Shown here: positions 6,485 to 15,706 of the stretch, piece after piece | Layout: every line of letters starts with the position of its first letter | Numbering within the stretch: position 1 is the stretch's first letter | NCBI GenBank assembly: GCA_900759665.1 | Contig: CAAEWE010000060.1 | Coordinates: 1-41,196, forward strand | Source: Lachnospiraceae bacterium | GTDB lineage: Bacteria > Bacillota > Clostridia > Lachnospirales > Lachnospiraceae | DNA: 41,196 nucleotides | Reading direction: 5' to 3' | Made by a program: the position numbers and the translations under genes | The notes under the pieces: generated by a model | Databases searched by the model: none | The model's input: only the letters and a program-made list of their open reading frames with translations | What the model was told of the DNA's origin: nothing

Positions 6485-9400
6485 TTACAGAAAACTGGCG
6501 ATTTTGCAAGAGGGAAATGAAATTAACCTAATTTGTTTAAACAAGAAAATCATTCCACAAAGTATCCAAAAGCCTAATGTAATGAATTGACATGTTTTAA
6601 ATCTGTAGGGGATAAATTTTAATGTTACGGTATGTTTACCGGCAGGGGTAGGTACCAGTAAGTTGGTATCATATGGGTTTAAAGTCTCAATTTCCTTTCC
6701 GTCAATGTATGCGTGCCAGTTTTTACTATATCCTAAACTGTAGATTGTGTAGCCACTTTTTTTGTAATTGGACGTTCCTGTAATTGTATCGTTTGAGATA
6801 CGGATATCAGTCAGTTGATTTTGATGGATAACATCCAGCATTTTTTGTGCGTCTTCTTTGTTATAGAGTAGTATATTATACTTGTTATCATTTAAAATCA
6901 GCTCATTCGGCAGATTAATGGTCAGACTGTTTTGACCAGAGTGTAGTTTGCCAAGAGATGACATGCCATAAGCAGAAAGATAGTAATAGGCGTCTTTTGA
7001 TGCGGTATAGTTAATATGCATTTTTACCTGACCGGAACGTAAGTCGGAATTTGTTAATCCGTTAAGAATAGAATATCCCTTTTCAGGAGAGATTTGTCTG
7101 CCGGCTGCATCCGTGAAATAAAATGCGTTTTCAGCAGAACGATCCGTGTTATAATCAATCACTCCATAATGATATACAGAGGTTTCACTTGTACAGTAGA
7201 GTTTGGACAGTTGATTCAAATAGGAACTTAATTCTAAGGAATCCAATGTCTGTTCTACTGCTTCTGACGGGTAATAAAATCCTAAAGCACAGTAATTTGG
7301 ATTTTCAAATACATAATATGTGTTTTGCCAGATGCCAAGATATTTATAATTGGTGAGATCATAAATAGCGTGTTCGGTAACGATTGGTAACATAATATAA
7401 CGACAATTGCTTATGGCAGTATACAGAGGGGAGGAGGAGTATTCGGAATACATTGTATTTGTGGTTGCATTAAAGCCATATTGCTGAGCCAAAGTAAGCT
7501 GGTTAAGATCTAGGCAGGTACCAAAACTGTTAATGCAGCCGGTATTATAATATTGTCCCTGATTAAATACACGCATTGCAGGATAAAGGCTGCGGCTGTA
7601 AGTGCCATCAGATCGCATTTCCTGATAAATATTTTGAGCAGATTCATAGTCATTATATTGCTGAAGGGCAGTATAGTTCCAGGTATTTGCCGTATAGATT
7701 GTGTTGGAAGAAAGCTCCAACAATGCTACGGCAACAAAAATATAATAAAATCTGCGTATGGACAGAGAGTGGAGTCTTACCTGACAATGTAAAAAAACGT
7801 ATATCATAAATGCAGCCAGAGTCCATAGCAGGGAATGATCCATAACTTCTGAACGGAATATACCGCAGAGGATGAAAAAGACAGTCCAGCCAAGTATAAC
7901 AGGTTGGAGTTTTCGCAAAGATAATTTCGGTAACAATGCGAAACCATCATATGCAATTTCTGCCAGAAGGAATATCAGAAGAAATACATAACGGTTCGGA
8001 CAGTTTGACTGATAATGCAGACCATTCCAAAGATAAGAAAGTACCTGACCGTTATAGCTGACAGAGAGAATGACGATTGGGATCAGATATCTTAACTTGT
8101 CGGCAAGAGTCGTTTTTTTGTACAGGAAATAAACACTCGCCAGAAGGAGTGTGAAAATACCACAGTACAGACTAATATTACCGGGATCAAGGCTCGTTGC
8201 GTCGGTAGGGGTGAATATCATTAATTTACGCCATTGTGCCCAGAAACTGCCATGAAATCCCAAAGCCGGAAAGACATGATCTGTTGTGGAATAGCCGCTG
8301 CCCTGATATGTCGTTAAAGTACGGTATACAACAATAAATCCACAGCCTCCTCCCAATAATGAGGCGAATCCAAAACGGATGCCACGGCAGACAAAGTCTT
8401 TAAAATCTTGAAAACGGTATGTGAAAAAGTGAATGACCAGAAAAATACAGATAAACATTGCTAACTGTATTTCGGCGAGAATACATATCCCAAGTAAAGC
8501 GGAATATGCCAGGATCTTTTTCTTTTCCATGAGGTTATCCATTGCAAGCATGACAAGAGGAAAAAGCATCAAAACAAGATACCAGGTAGGGTAATTCCGG
8601 CTGGCAAGTATATAAGCATTTAAGGCATATATGCATGCAGGAAGCAGGAGACGGAAGTCTCTGCAGTTTATGGCCGTGTGTTTGCTGCGATGTGTCATAT
8701 AGATCGTCATATTAAGTCCACAAAGACCCAGGCAGAAAGCAAGCATAAATTCCATGGCAGGAATCACCATTGTCAAAGGAAGAAAATGATACAGCTTTGA
8801 CAGCAGATAGATGGAATAGGAAAAGGTAAGATCTGTTCCAAATCCAATATTCATGGACAGATACTGATTGCCATTCCGGTATTTATAGTATTGATCCAAA
8901 AATGCAGGGATAGTGCTTACAGTACCGTCAGCGTCAAATATAGAATTTGCCCCAAACGGAAGGGCATCCCCAACGACCATTGTAATCACAAATAGTAGAA
9001 ATGGTATAAAAAAGGATAAAATATACACATAATTTGTTTTTAAAAATATGTCTAAGGCATGAAGGAAACTTATGTGGCTGCTTTGCGTTTTTAATTTATA
9101 TAAACTTTGATACAGCTCTTCTCGTTTATCATACAGGAAAAGCATAGAAAAAAGCATAACAAATAAAAAGGTAATTCCAATCCCTGCATAATCATATAGC
9201 AGATAGGAGCTGCTTTTGGCGGAGTTATTATCTGATATCTGATTTATGGTTTTTTCGAGTTTCTTGTATACAGTATTATCCATCTGATACAAAAGAATTT
9301 GAAAATTGGTAGAGCCACCTTTGTTTGTTACAATTGGAACGTAATCCTTTGCTTTGCCGGAACATATACGCTGGTTTAGCTTTAAAAAATTTCCGGATAT

Positions 9401-11083
9401 ATTGTCAGTTTGATAAATATTATTGGTGGTTTTAGTTTCTAATGAAATTGTAAAGTCGACATAGCATTCCGTTAGAGCTGAGGAGTCCAATGCATATATA
9501 TTGTAGATATGATTGCCCTCCTCAGTGATATCATATATTTGAGACGGACTGAACTGAATAGTATACTTGCATGGTGTGAAAAGAGTTCCGGATATTCCAA
9601 GCTTTTGGCATTTTGCATTGAAAATCTGAAAATCGTCGGGAAATAATGTATTACAGTATTTTTTCTTTTCTTTATCGGAAAGTTTTATGTTGGACAACAT
9701 ATATTGTAATATATCGGAAGTATCTGATGGAGTGTTTTTGGAAACAAATGTATCATATTGTTTCTTTGTAAGAGTATCATCGGAGTTTTCTGTGGATTTT
9801 TCATGACGGGAAGAATCGGCGGAAGGAGTCTTTGTCGTGGAAAGGACAAAGGATGTTTCCAGCGAAGAGTTTGTATTATAAAGATCACGATTGATACTGA
9901 TATATTCGTTAATTCCGAGCTCACTAATACAAAGGATCAGGAGTAAGAGACAGATTTTTGGGTTCTTACACGCCCGGGTAAGAAGAAAACTGTATATGAT
10001 CACAAGGACTGGCATTAATATCAGGATGGGGAGAATGAAGTTGTGCTCTCCCCACAACAATGAAATACTCCAGCAACAGAGAAATACTGCAATAGCGTGG
10101 ATGAAATCGGCAGTTGTTGTCTGTTCTATATTTTCGACAGCCTGCATGCCAAGATACAGCATCCAGAATATCAGAATAAAGGAAGCCTTTAGTGTCGAAT
10201 GATATGTAATGTGAAACAGATTGAAAATATAATATACAGGAGAAAATTCCAACATCGTCAAGAGAACAATTGTGTAAATCCCGGCAAAGACCTTTTTACG
10301 AAAAGAAATTTTTTTCATCACAAAAAAAACGAAAAAACAAAGGAGCGGGAGAAGACCAAAGTAAAGATCCATGCGGTTAGATGTACCAGACAAGAGACGG
10401 GAAGCGGTTACGCCCGGCAGAAAACGTCCGGCAAAGATTGCAGGAAGATAGGAAGTAGAAAATCCGTTATAGTTATAGTCTTTATGTTCGGCAATGTAAG
10501 GTGCAATATAAAATGCAATTCTTGCAGCGCCTAATCCGAAAGCAAAAATAAAAGTGCCGGTAAAATGAAGAAAATTTCCCACATTAAGCTGGCGTTTCAA
10601 AGCCAAAGTCAGCATGGCAAGCACAAAAAGAAGAAGTGTGATCTGTATGCCTGTTTCCGGCTGTAAATAGAGCATAAAGGTACAGGAAAGGATAAAAGGC
10701 AAAAAACGAAAGTTTACCAGCATATTTTCGAAGGTATAAAAAATAACCGGGAAAATGGCATATAACAGCAGGGAGGAGATGGATGTCTCCTGCAGGAGTC
10801 CATATGCACAAAAGCTGTATGCTGTAGTGAACAGAAGAATTTGCCAGAAATGCTGCAGACCAATAACCGGTGAATGTTTCAAAAAGAAATACAGACATCC
10901 TCCGGCAAGCATTAAAAAAGGAAGTGTATGCCAGGGGAGAAATACGGTGAAACAGGTTCCAAAGGATAATGTATAAAGTAATTTAATCAATAGAAAGAGA
11001 CCGGCAGGGATACCGCAGATCATAAAATATTCTTTCCAGTGGATATCTGGATGTGTAGAAGTATTTTTGTTATTTTTTCGCAT
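6485..11083 (-). CDS. Giant YfhO-type membrane protein with a duplicated membrane module (1532 aa)
   Basis: A very long polytopic membrane protein; YfhO-family GT-C-like glycosyltransferases are usually about 850-900 residues and act with undecaprenyl-linked sugars in cell-envelope glycosylation. Residues from about 640 form a complete YfhO-like unit: a first transmembrane helix, the outer loop with PFGANSIFDADG (Asp717, Asp719), many membrane helices, the conserved CPNRYVFL segment, and a C-terminal extracellular domain ending with NWHAYIDGKEI, an IPYRF motif and a last helix. Residues 1 to about 400 read as a second, degenerate membrane module that lines up with helices of the first but lacks the acidic first loop. 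A hydrophilic linker (about 400-640) joins them. The start ATG has a weak AGGAGG-like site. Substrate unknown. Confidence 0.85.
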   Translation of the reverse strand: MRKNNKNTSTHPDIHWKEYFMICGIPAGLFLLIKLLYTLSFGTCFTVFLPWHTLPFLMLAGGCLYFFLKHSPVIGLQHFWQILLFTTAYSFCAYGLLQETSISSLLLYAIFPVIFYTFENMLVNFRFLPFILSCTFMLYLQPETGIQITLLLFVLAMLTLALKRQLNVGNFLHFTGTFIFAFGLGAARIAFYIAPYIAEHKDYNYNGFSTSYLPAIFAGRFLPGVTASRLLSGTSNRMDLYFGLLPLLCFFVFFVMKKISFRKKVFAGIYTIVLLTMLEFSPVYYIFNLFHITYHSTLKASFILIFWMLYLGMQAVENIEQTTTADFIHAIAVFLCCWSISLLWGEHNFILPILILMPVLVIIYSFLLTRACKNPKICLLLLILCISELGINEYISINRDLYNTNSSLETSFVLSTTKTPSADSSRHEKSTENSDDTLTKKQYDTFVSKNTPSDTSDILQYMLSNIKLSDKEKKKYCNTLFPDDFQIFNAKCQKLGISGTLFTPCKYTIQFSPSQIYDITEEGNHIYNIYALDSSALTECYVDFTISLETKTTNNIYQTDNISGNFLKLNQRICSGKAKDYVPIVTNKGGSTNFQILLYQMDNTVYKKLEKTINQISDNNSAKSSSYLLYDYAGIGITFLFVMLFSMLFLYDKREELYQSLYKLKTQSSHISFLHALDIFLKTNYVYILSFFIPFLLFVITMVVGDALPFGANSIFDADGTVSTIPAFLDQYYKYRNGNQYLSMNIGFGTDLTFSYSIYLLSKLYHFLPLTMVIPAMEFMLAFCLGLCGLNMTIYMTHRSKHTAINCRDFRLLLPACIYALNAYILASRNYPTWYLVLMLFPLVMLAMDNLMEKKKILAYSALLGICILAEIQLAMFICIFLVIHFFTYRFQDFKDFVCRGIRFGFASLLGGGCGFIVVYRTLTTYQGSGYSTTDHVFPALGFHGSFWAQWRKLMIFTPTDATSLDPGNISLYCGIFTLLLASVYFLYKKTTLADKLRYLIPIVILSVSYNGQVLSYLWNGLHYQSNCPNRYVFLLIFLLAEIAYDGFALLPKLSLRKLQPVILGWTVFFILCGIFRSEVMDHSLLWTLAAFMIYVFLHCQVRLHSLSIRRFYYIFVAVALLELSSNTIYTANTWNYTALQQYNDYESAQNIYQEMRSDGTYSRSLYPAMRVFNQGQYYNTGCINSFGTCLDLNQLTLAQQYGFNATTNTMYSEYSSSPLYTAISNCRYIMLPIVTEHAIYDLTNYKYLGIWQNTYYVFENPNYCALGFYYPSEAVEQTLDSLELSSYLNQLSKLYCTSETSVYHYGVIDYNTDRSAENAFYFTDAAGRQISPEKGYSILNGLTNSDLRSGQVKMHINYTASKDAYYYLSAYGMSSLGKLHSGQNSLTINLPNELILNDNKYNILLYNKEDAQKMLDVIHQNQLTDIRISNDTITGTSNYKKSGYTIYSLGYSKNWHAYIDGKEIETLNPYDTNLLVPTPAGKHTVTLKFIPYRFKTCQFITLGFWILCGMIFLFKQIRLISFPSCKIASFL

Positions 11084-11156
11084 TATTTCATATATCCTCC
11101 TATATATGTAGTCTTGGCTTGATAACTGATTTTTGATTGAGTAAAAATCTCATTAT

Positions 11157-11185
11157 AATATATCATTCGTTCCGGTTTCTTTCAA
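11157..11185 (-). promoter_or_regulatory. Candidate promoter of the YfhO-like gene
   Basis: On the minus strand, TTGAAA (11185-11180) and TATATT (11162-11157) are 17 bp apart. They lie in the short divergent spacer and overlap the plus-strand promoter, so the two membrane-protein genes may be co-regulated. A second -10-like TATAAT lies at 11157-11152. Confidence 0.45.
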
Positions 11186-11198
11186 GGTATGATATAAT
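11170..11198 (+). promoter_or_regulatory. Candidate promoter of the GT-C-like gene
   Basis: A perfect -10 TATAAT at 11193-11198 lies 39 bp before the start codon. The -35 region (TTCCGG, 11170-11175) is poor, so the promoter may be weak or need an activator. Confidence 0.45.
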
Positions 11199-11236
11199 AA
11201 CTCTGTATTTTAATTTAAAAAGGTCTGGTTACGATT

Positions 11237-13117
11237 ATGAAGAGAAAATGTGACGCAGTGTTAAGCGTGCTGATTACGGTGCCGATAGTGCTTTTATATT
11301 GGAAATATGCGGTGACAGGGCAAAAGGGAGATATCCTTTCCATGGCAGACAGTGGAAATGTCATATGTTATATCATGATGATAATTCTATTTCTGGCTGC
11401 TTATTTCAGCTCGTTCTATATTATGGAGAGAGTGTCTTATCAAACGCTGATTCCATATACAACGGGAAGATTGCTTTTTATGGCTTTGTTCTTGCTGTTA
11501 CTGTGTGGCACATATTCGTTGTGGGAGAAAGTGTTGGCACAGTATGTTGGGATACCGTGGCTGACAGGTGGTGTGTCTGCCGGGGCAATGCTGCTGACAC
11601 TGGCAATTTGTTATATGCTGCATTGGCATAGAGAAAAGAGAAAATTTTCATGGAAAAGGATAGTTACTTTTGGTGCGATTTTATGGGGAGTGGCAGCGGC
11701 AGCTTTCAATACATATAGTGCAGTAGATGTTTACAAACAATATAATCTGCATCATACATCGGCATATATTGATTCTATTTATAATGTTCTGAGGGGAATT
11801 CCGTTTCAGGGAGGTTTGACAGAACAATATGGGCATTATGGGTTGTTTTTCCTGCCGTTTCGTCTGACAGGCATAAATACTAAAATGATTGGAATGATCA
11901 TGGGAATATTGTCGGCAGCTGTGTTTGCACTTTGTATGACCGCATTCTGCCGGGTGATCCGCTCGGAAATCATGTGCATTCTGGTGGTCATTAGTGCAAC
12001 GATGCTGCATGTATCTTATATGGCAGAACGGATATACTGGCAGACATTTCCACATAGATTGCTGTTTCCTGCATTGACGCTTTTTTTTGTGTCACTGTAT
12101 GTTCAAAAAGGACTGACCGTCAGGCGTTATATTATTATCAGCAGTGTGATGATGCTGGGAGTATTGTGGAATTTGGAATCAGGGGTGGTATGTACGCTAG
12201 CATGGTGCACTTATGTGGCATGGGATTATATTCATAACATGCACGAGATCAGGTGGCAGGCGGTAATGAAAATGATCCTGGTATTGGTGGGAGAAATTAT
12301 GTTTTCTTTTATGGGAGCGTTTGCTATTGTACAAATATACAATCTGCTTTGCGGAGGCAGATGTATTTCTCTTATAAAATTTATCGGGGCAGTTGTGGAT
12401 GTCTCCTATATGAAATCATTGACGACGCCGTTATACTGGGGCAATTATATATATATCCATAAAATGCTGTTTTTTTTGTTCTGCTTTGCAATTGCCGTAT
12501 TACAGATTAAATCTTTAAAAGAAAGAGAAAAATATGAAAGAGTTACTGTTATGCTGCTGATTACGATACTTGGACTGGGGATGATGACTTATTTTATAAA
12601 CAGGCCGGAGGCAGGGGAGCGGATTATTGACCTGTTTGCCATTTTGTTATTTGGATTTTGGGGAGAGGAGGCAGGTGCTGTTTGGGAGTATACCGATAAA
12701 TCATCAAAGGTGTCATTATATAAGATCTGCAGGATATTGATTGGGCTATATGCGGTTATGCTGCTTTTGGTTTGTGCGGGAGCAGGAGGTCAATGTTATC
12801 ATAATATGAAAGAGAAGATACAGAAAGATGCTTATGATTACGAGGATTTCCGGAAATTTACAGCAGAGATACGAAAAGAGATTCCGAAGGACACATGGGC
12901 GAAAGGAGAAGGATCAACTGCTATTTATATGGAATTGGGCTGGGACAAAAAGACGCGGGATTTTGATGATTTCACCAGCGAGGATCAGAAAACGATTTCC
13001 GAACAAAGTAATATATTGATCACAGAAGCTTATTATGATAATGTACCGGAAGGATTTCAGCTTATTCGGGAATATTCTTATCATGGAATTGTATATGGAT
13101 ATTATTGCAGACAATGA
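11237..13117 (+). CDS. Polytopic membrane protein, probable GT-C-fold glycosyltransferase
   Basis: A 626-residue membrane protein with about 12 hydrophobic segments and a hydrophilic C-terminal tail (about 530-626). Near residue 190 the outer loop carries IYNVLRGIPFQGGLTEQYGH, which resembles the acidic-loop and QYGP-type region of GT-39/GT-83-like mannosyl or aminoarabinose transferases that use polyprenyl-phosphate sugars. Family assignment is by pattern only. It is transcribed divergently from the YfhO-like gene, and both may modify surface polymers; this is inference. I do not recognise a specific gene name. Confidence 0.7.
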   Translation: MKRKCDAVLSVLITVPIVLLYWKYAVTGQKGDILSMADSGNVICYIMMIILFLAAYFSSFYIMERVSYQTLIPYTTGRLLFMALFLLLLCGTYSLWEKVLAQYVGIPWLTGGVSAGAMLLTLAICYMLHWHREKRKFSWKRIVTFGAILWGVAAAAFNTYSAVDVYKQYNLHHTSAYIDSIYNVLRGIPFQGGLTEQYGHYGLFFLPFRLTGINTKMIGMIMGILSAAVFALCMTAFCRVIRSEIMCILVVISATMLHVSYMAERIYWQTFPHRLLFPALTLFFVSLYVQKGLTVRRYIIISSVMMLGVLWNLESGVVCTLAWCTYVAWDYIHNMHEIRWQAVMKMILVLVGEIMFSFMGAFAIVQIYNLLCGGRCISLIKFIGAVVDVSYMKSLTTPLYWGNYIYIHKMLFFLFCFAIAVLQIKSLKEREKYERVTVMLLITILGLGMMTYFINRPEAGERIIDLFAILLFGFWGEEAGAVWEYTDKSSKVSLYKICRILIGLYAVMLLLVCAGAGGQCYHNMKEKIQKDAYDYEDFRKFTAEIRKEIPKDTWAKGEGSTAIYMELGWDKKTRDFDDFTSEDQKTISEQSNILITEAYYDNVPEGFQLIREYSYHGIVYGYYCRQ

Positions 13118-13184
13118 CAGGAAGCAGTAGGATAGTGGAAAACAAATTGCAGATGCAGCAGAGAAGTTTGAGTTAATAAAAATT

Positions 13185-13214
13185 TTGACACCCTCCCTTG
13201 AAATGTAGTACAAT
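13185..13214 (+). promoter_or_regulatory. Promoter of the GH13-like gene
   Basis: TTGACA (13185-13190) and TACAAT (13209-13214) are 18 bp apart, about 65 bp upstream of the start codon at 13278. This is a good sigma-A match. Confidence 0.75.
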
Positions 13215-13277
13215 AAAATATGCTATCGCCGTGATACATGCGTAACACGGCAAAACAATTGGGAAGGCTGGAGATAC

Positions 13278-15287
13278 ATGGACAAAACAGAGAAATTGTT
13301 TCAATATAAACAGGGAGATACCCTGCCCTTTGGGGTGACAAAGGCAGCAGATGGCGTGCAGTTTGCAGTTTCTATTCCGAGAGGACAGGAATGCTATCTG
13401 AATATATACAGGATCGGACAGAAACGGCCGGCATGCAGGATCCGGTTATCAAAGGAATATCGCCGGGGAAGCGTTTATTTTGTAAAAATTACGAGCTGCC
13501 CGGGAGCAGACGGAAACCATACGGTAGCAGAGGTTCTGTCACGGGATTACGAATATATGTATGAGGTCGATGGAAGAGAATTTATTGATCCCTATGCGGC
13601 GGTGATCCATGGGAGAGAACGATGGGCAAAGCGGCCGGTTGGAAGCTGCGTGGTCCGGGGAGGGATCAGCCTGGAGGATTTTGAGTGGGAGGATGACAGC
13701 CCGCTGGGGATTTCTTTTTCAGACATGATATTGTATCAGCTTCATGTGAGAGGATTTACCAGACATGCCTCCTCTAAGGTGGCACATCGGGGAACCTTTG
13801 CGGGATTGCAGGAGAAGATACCGTATCTTCGGGACTTAGGAATCAATGCAGTACTGCTTCTTCCGTGCTATGAATTTGATGAGGTACAGATGCCGAGAAA
13901 AGTGCACGGCATGCCACATCAAAGTGAGGCAGTATCTCAAAAGGCAGTTCCGGCAAATGAAAAAGCGGGAAAGCAGGATGATCTTGCGGCTTCGCCTTCT
14001 GTGAATAACATAGAACAGGTTAAGATCAATTACTGGGGGTATGGACAGAGCGAAACATATTATTGTGCACCTAAGGCGGCTTATGCTGCGAATCCCCATG
14101 GGGCTGGCGTAGAATTTAAAACCCTTGTAAAAAGTCTGCATCAGGCAGGTATTGAAGTGCTGCTTGATATTTACTTTATGCCGGGAACAAATGTCTGTCT
14201 GATGGAGGATTGTCTTAGAAACTGGGTGCTGGAATATCATGTGGACGGATTCCGGGTGAATCAGGAGGTGATGCCGGCACAAATGCTGGTGTCAGATCCG
14301 ATTTTATCCGGAGTAAAGCTTTTGACCGATTATTGGAACCGGGAAATGTTAGCTTCTGTTGGGGACAGCAGTGCACAGGGGACGCTGGCGGAGTACAATG
14401 AGGGTTTTATGAATTGTGCCCGACGCTATTTGAAAAGTGATGAGGGACAAGTGGAAGGATTTTCCGGATTTTTCCGCAGAGGCAGTAAAGATATGGGATA
14501 TATTAATTTTATGACCCATGTGAACGGTTTTACCATGATGGATCTGGTGTCTTATGATGTGAAACACAATGATGGAAACGGAGAGGGCAATCAGGACGGA
14601 ACAGAGTATAATTACAGTTGGAATTGCGGTGTGGAAGGCAAAAGCAGGAAGAAGTTTATCCGGACCCGCAGGATGAGTCAGATCCGTAATGCGTTTGCAA
14701 TGATGCTTTTGGCACAGGGAACGCCGATGATCCTGGCAGGAGATGAATTCGGAAACAGCCAGGAGGGCAACAATAATCCTTATTGCCAGGACAATGAGAT
14801 TACCTGGCTGGACTGGAAAAGCACCAGTATCAGTACAGAGATTTTTGACTACGTTAAAAATCTCATTGCTTTTCGGAAGGAGCATCCGGTTCTTCACCAG
14901 AATAGAGAAATGTATCTGTTTGATTCCCTTTCCTGTGGTATGCCGGATCTTTCGATTCACGGTACGCAGGCGTGGAAAGCAGATTTTTCTTATTATAACC
15001 GTATGCTGGCAGTTTTATTGTATGGTGACTATCAGCAGAAAGTCGATGGAACACCGGATGATTCAATTTATATCATTTTTAATATGTATTGGGAACCGAA
15101 GTCCTTTGATCTGCCGAATCTCCCAGCCGATAAGGAATGGTATCCTGCCATAGAGACTTACGATAATACTTTTAGTGAGATTCCACAGCCGGTCCGCAGA
15201 AAGAAACGGAAGAAACGTCCGTCATTGGAGAGTCAGAAAAAGACCATCGTTCCTCCGCGTTCCATTGTTGTATTTGTGGGGCGGTAA
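13278..15287 (+). CDS. GH13 debranching-enzyme homologue with replaced catalytic residues
   Basis: A 669-residue cytoplasmic protein with no signal peptide, built like GlgX/isoamylase. A CBM48-like beta-sandwich occupies about 1-140 and the (beta/alpha)8 barrel about 145-560 (MILYQLHVRGFT; LRDLGINAVLLLP; late barrel QGTPMILAGDEFGNSQEGNNNPY), followed by a C-terminal beta domain. The nucleophile motif reads DGFRVN, with Asn328 where Asp is expected. The acid/base strand reads KLLTDYWN, with Asp351 for Glu. The third-Asp motif reads HVNGFTMMD, with Val415 and Asn416 for His-Asp. Region I reads DIYFMPG with the usual Asn-His lost. A hydrophilic insert (about 205-250) lies in the barrel. It is probably a non-hydrolytic, perhaps glycogen-binding, pseudoenzyme. 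GGCTGGAG precedes the ATG. Confidence 0.85.
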   Translation: MDKTEKLFQYKQGDTLPFGVTKAADGVQFAVSIPRGQECYLNIYRIGQKRPACRIRLSKEYRRGSVYFVKITSCPGADGNHTVAEVLSRDYEYMYEVDGREFIDPYAAVIHGRERWAKRPVGSCVVRGGISLEDFEWEDDSPLGISFSDMILYQLHVRGFTRHASSKVAHRGTFAGLQEKIPYLRDLGINAVLLLPCYEFDEVQMPRKVHGMPHQSEAVSQKAVPANEKAGKQDDLAASPSVNNIEQVKINYWGYGQSETYYCAPKAAYAANPHGAGVEFKTLVKSLHQAGIEVLLDIYFMPGTNVCLMEDCLRNWVLEYHVDGFRVNQEVMPAQMLVSDPILSGVKLLTDYWNREMLASVGDSSAQGTLAEYNEGFMNCARRYLKSDEGQVEGFSGFFRRGSKDMGYINFMTHVNGFTMMDLVSYDVKHNDGNGEGNQDGTEYNYSWNCGVEGKSRKKFIRTRRMSQIRNAFAMMLLAQGTPMILAGDEFGNSQEGNNNPYCQDNEITWLDWKSTSISTEIFDYVKNLIAFRKEHPVLHQNREMYLFDSLSCGMPDLSIHGTQAWKADFSYYNRMLAVLLYGDYQQKVDGTPDDSIYIIFNMYWEPKSFDLPNLPADKEWYPAIETYDNTFSEIPQPVRRKKRKKRPSLESQKKTIVPPRSIVVFVGR

Positions 15288-15317
15288 AAGGGATGGCGGA
15301 CTGGAGTGATATGTAAT

Positions 15318-15344
15318 AGCCGGAGTATTCTCCGGCTGTTTTAA
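15318..15344 (+). terminator. Terminator of the GH13-like gene
   Basis: A perfect 8-bp stem AGCCGGAG/CTCCGGCT with a TATT loop is followed by GTTTTAA, 30 bp after the stop codon. Confidence 0.85.
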
Positions 15345-15380
15345 GTCAAATGCCCCGCACAAGCGACGGGTATTTGACTT
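15343..15380. repeat. REP-like palindromic element
   Basis: AAGTCAAAT (15343-15351) pairs with ATTTGACTT (15372-15380), and the inner CCCG (15354-15357) pairs with CGGG (15367-15370). The 38-bp imperfect palindrome follows directly after the terminator. No U-run follows. It lies between convergent genes, as REP-type repeats often do. Confidence 0.5.
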
Positions 15381-15402
15381 CGTGGATTGTGTGCTGCTTT
15401 TC

Positions 15403-15594
15403 TTACAGATCGTGATTTTCCACGATCTCCTCATACAGATCGATATCGCATACCTTGCCAGGAGTGTAATGGGTACAGTTCTGGCAGGAAATGGCATCGT
15501 CTTTGCTTGAGTTGGAACAGTTACAATTGTCGCAGCGGCAGTACTTTGTACATCGTTCTGCTACTTCTTTCATGGTTTTTGCATCTTTTTTCAT
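15403..15594 (-). CDS. Small cysteine-rich protein (63 aa), function unknown
   Basis: A 63-residue hydrophilic protein with eight cysteines in about 30 residues. They are arranged as a dense cluster (CTKYCRCDNCNC), a CQNC pair and a final Cys before an acidic tail. The spacing suggests zinc or iron-sulfur binding; no named family is recognised. It is not the SCIFF peptide, whose cysteine spacing differs. The ATG at 15594 is chosen because GGAGG lies 8 nt upstream; a further in-frame ATG at 15612 lacks a ribosome site. A U-tailed hairpin lies in its leader (15626-15674). No obvious partner gene is adjacent. Confidence 0.75.
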   Translation of the reverse strand: MKKDAKTMKEVAERCTKYCRCDNCNCSNSSKDDAISCQNCTHYTPGKVCDIDLYEEIVENHDL

Positions 15595-15625
15595 GATTGA
15601 ATCCTCCAGCATGATTTATAGTTAA

Positions 15626-15674
15626 GACAAAGAAAAGCTGCCGGCTCCGGAGTTTTACGGCAGCCAGTTTTGTC
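15626..15674 (-). promoter_or_regulatory. Hairpin with U-rich tail in the leader of the Cys-rich gene (possible attenuator)
   Basis: GCTGCCG (15637-15643) pairs with CGGCAGC (15658-15664), and an outer GACAAA/TTTGTC stem (15626-15631 with 15669-15674) extends it. Read on the minus strand, the inner stem is followed by TTTTCTTT, which looks like an intrinsic terminator ahead of the small gene. It might also end plus-strand read-through. Its function is not decided by the sequence. Confidence 0.4.
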
Positions 15675-15706
15675 GTGATACTATTATGTACAGAAAGCAG
15701 GTTTTT

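Noticed and set aside
14349..14960. 203-codon open frame opposite the GH13-like gene
   Set aside because: Antisense shadow; no start signal and odd composition.
13278..15287. GH13-like gene as a pseudogene
   Set aside because: The frame is intact over 669 codons with promoter, ribosome site and terminator, and the fold-defining regions are well kept; a pseudoenzyme fits better than a decaying gene.
15403..15594. SCIFF-type ribosomal peptide precursor
   Set aside because: Cysteine spacing and leader differ from SCIFF, and no maturase gene is adjacent.
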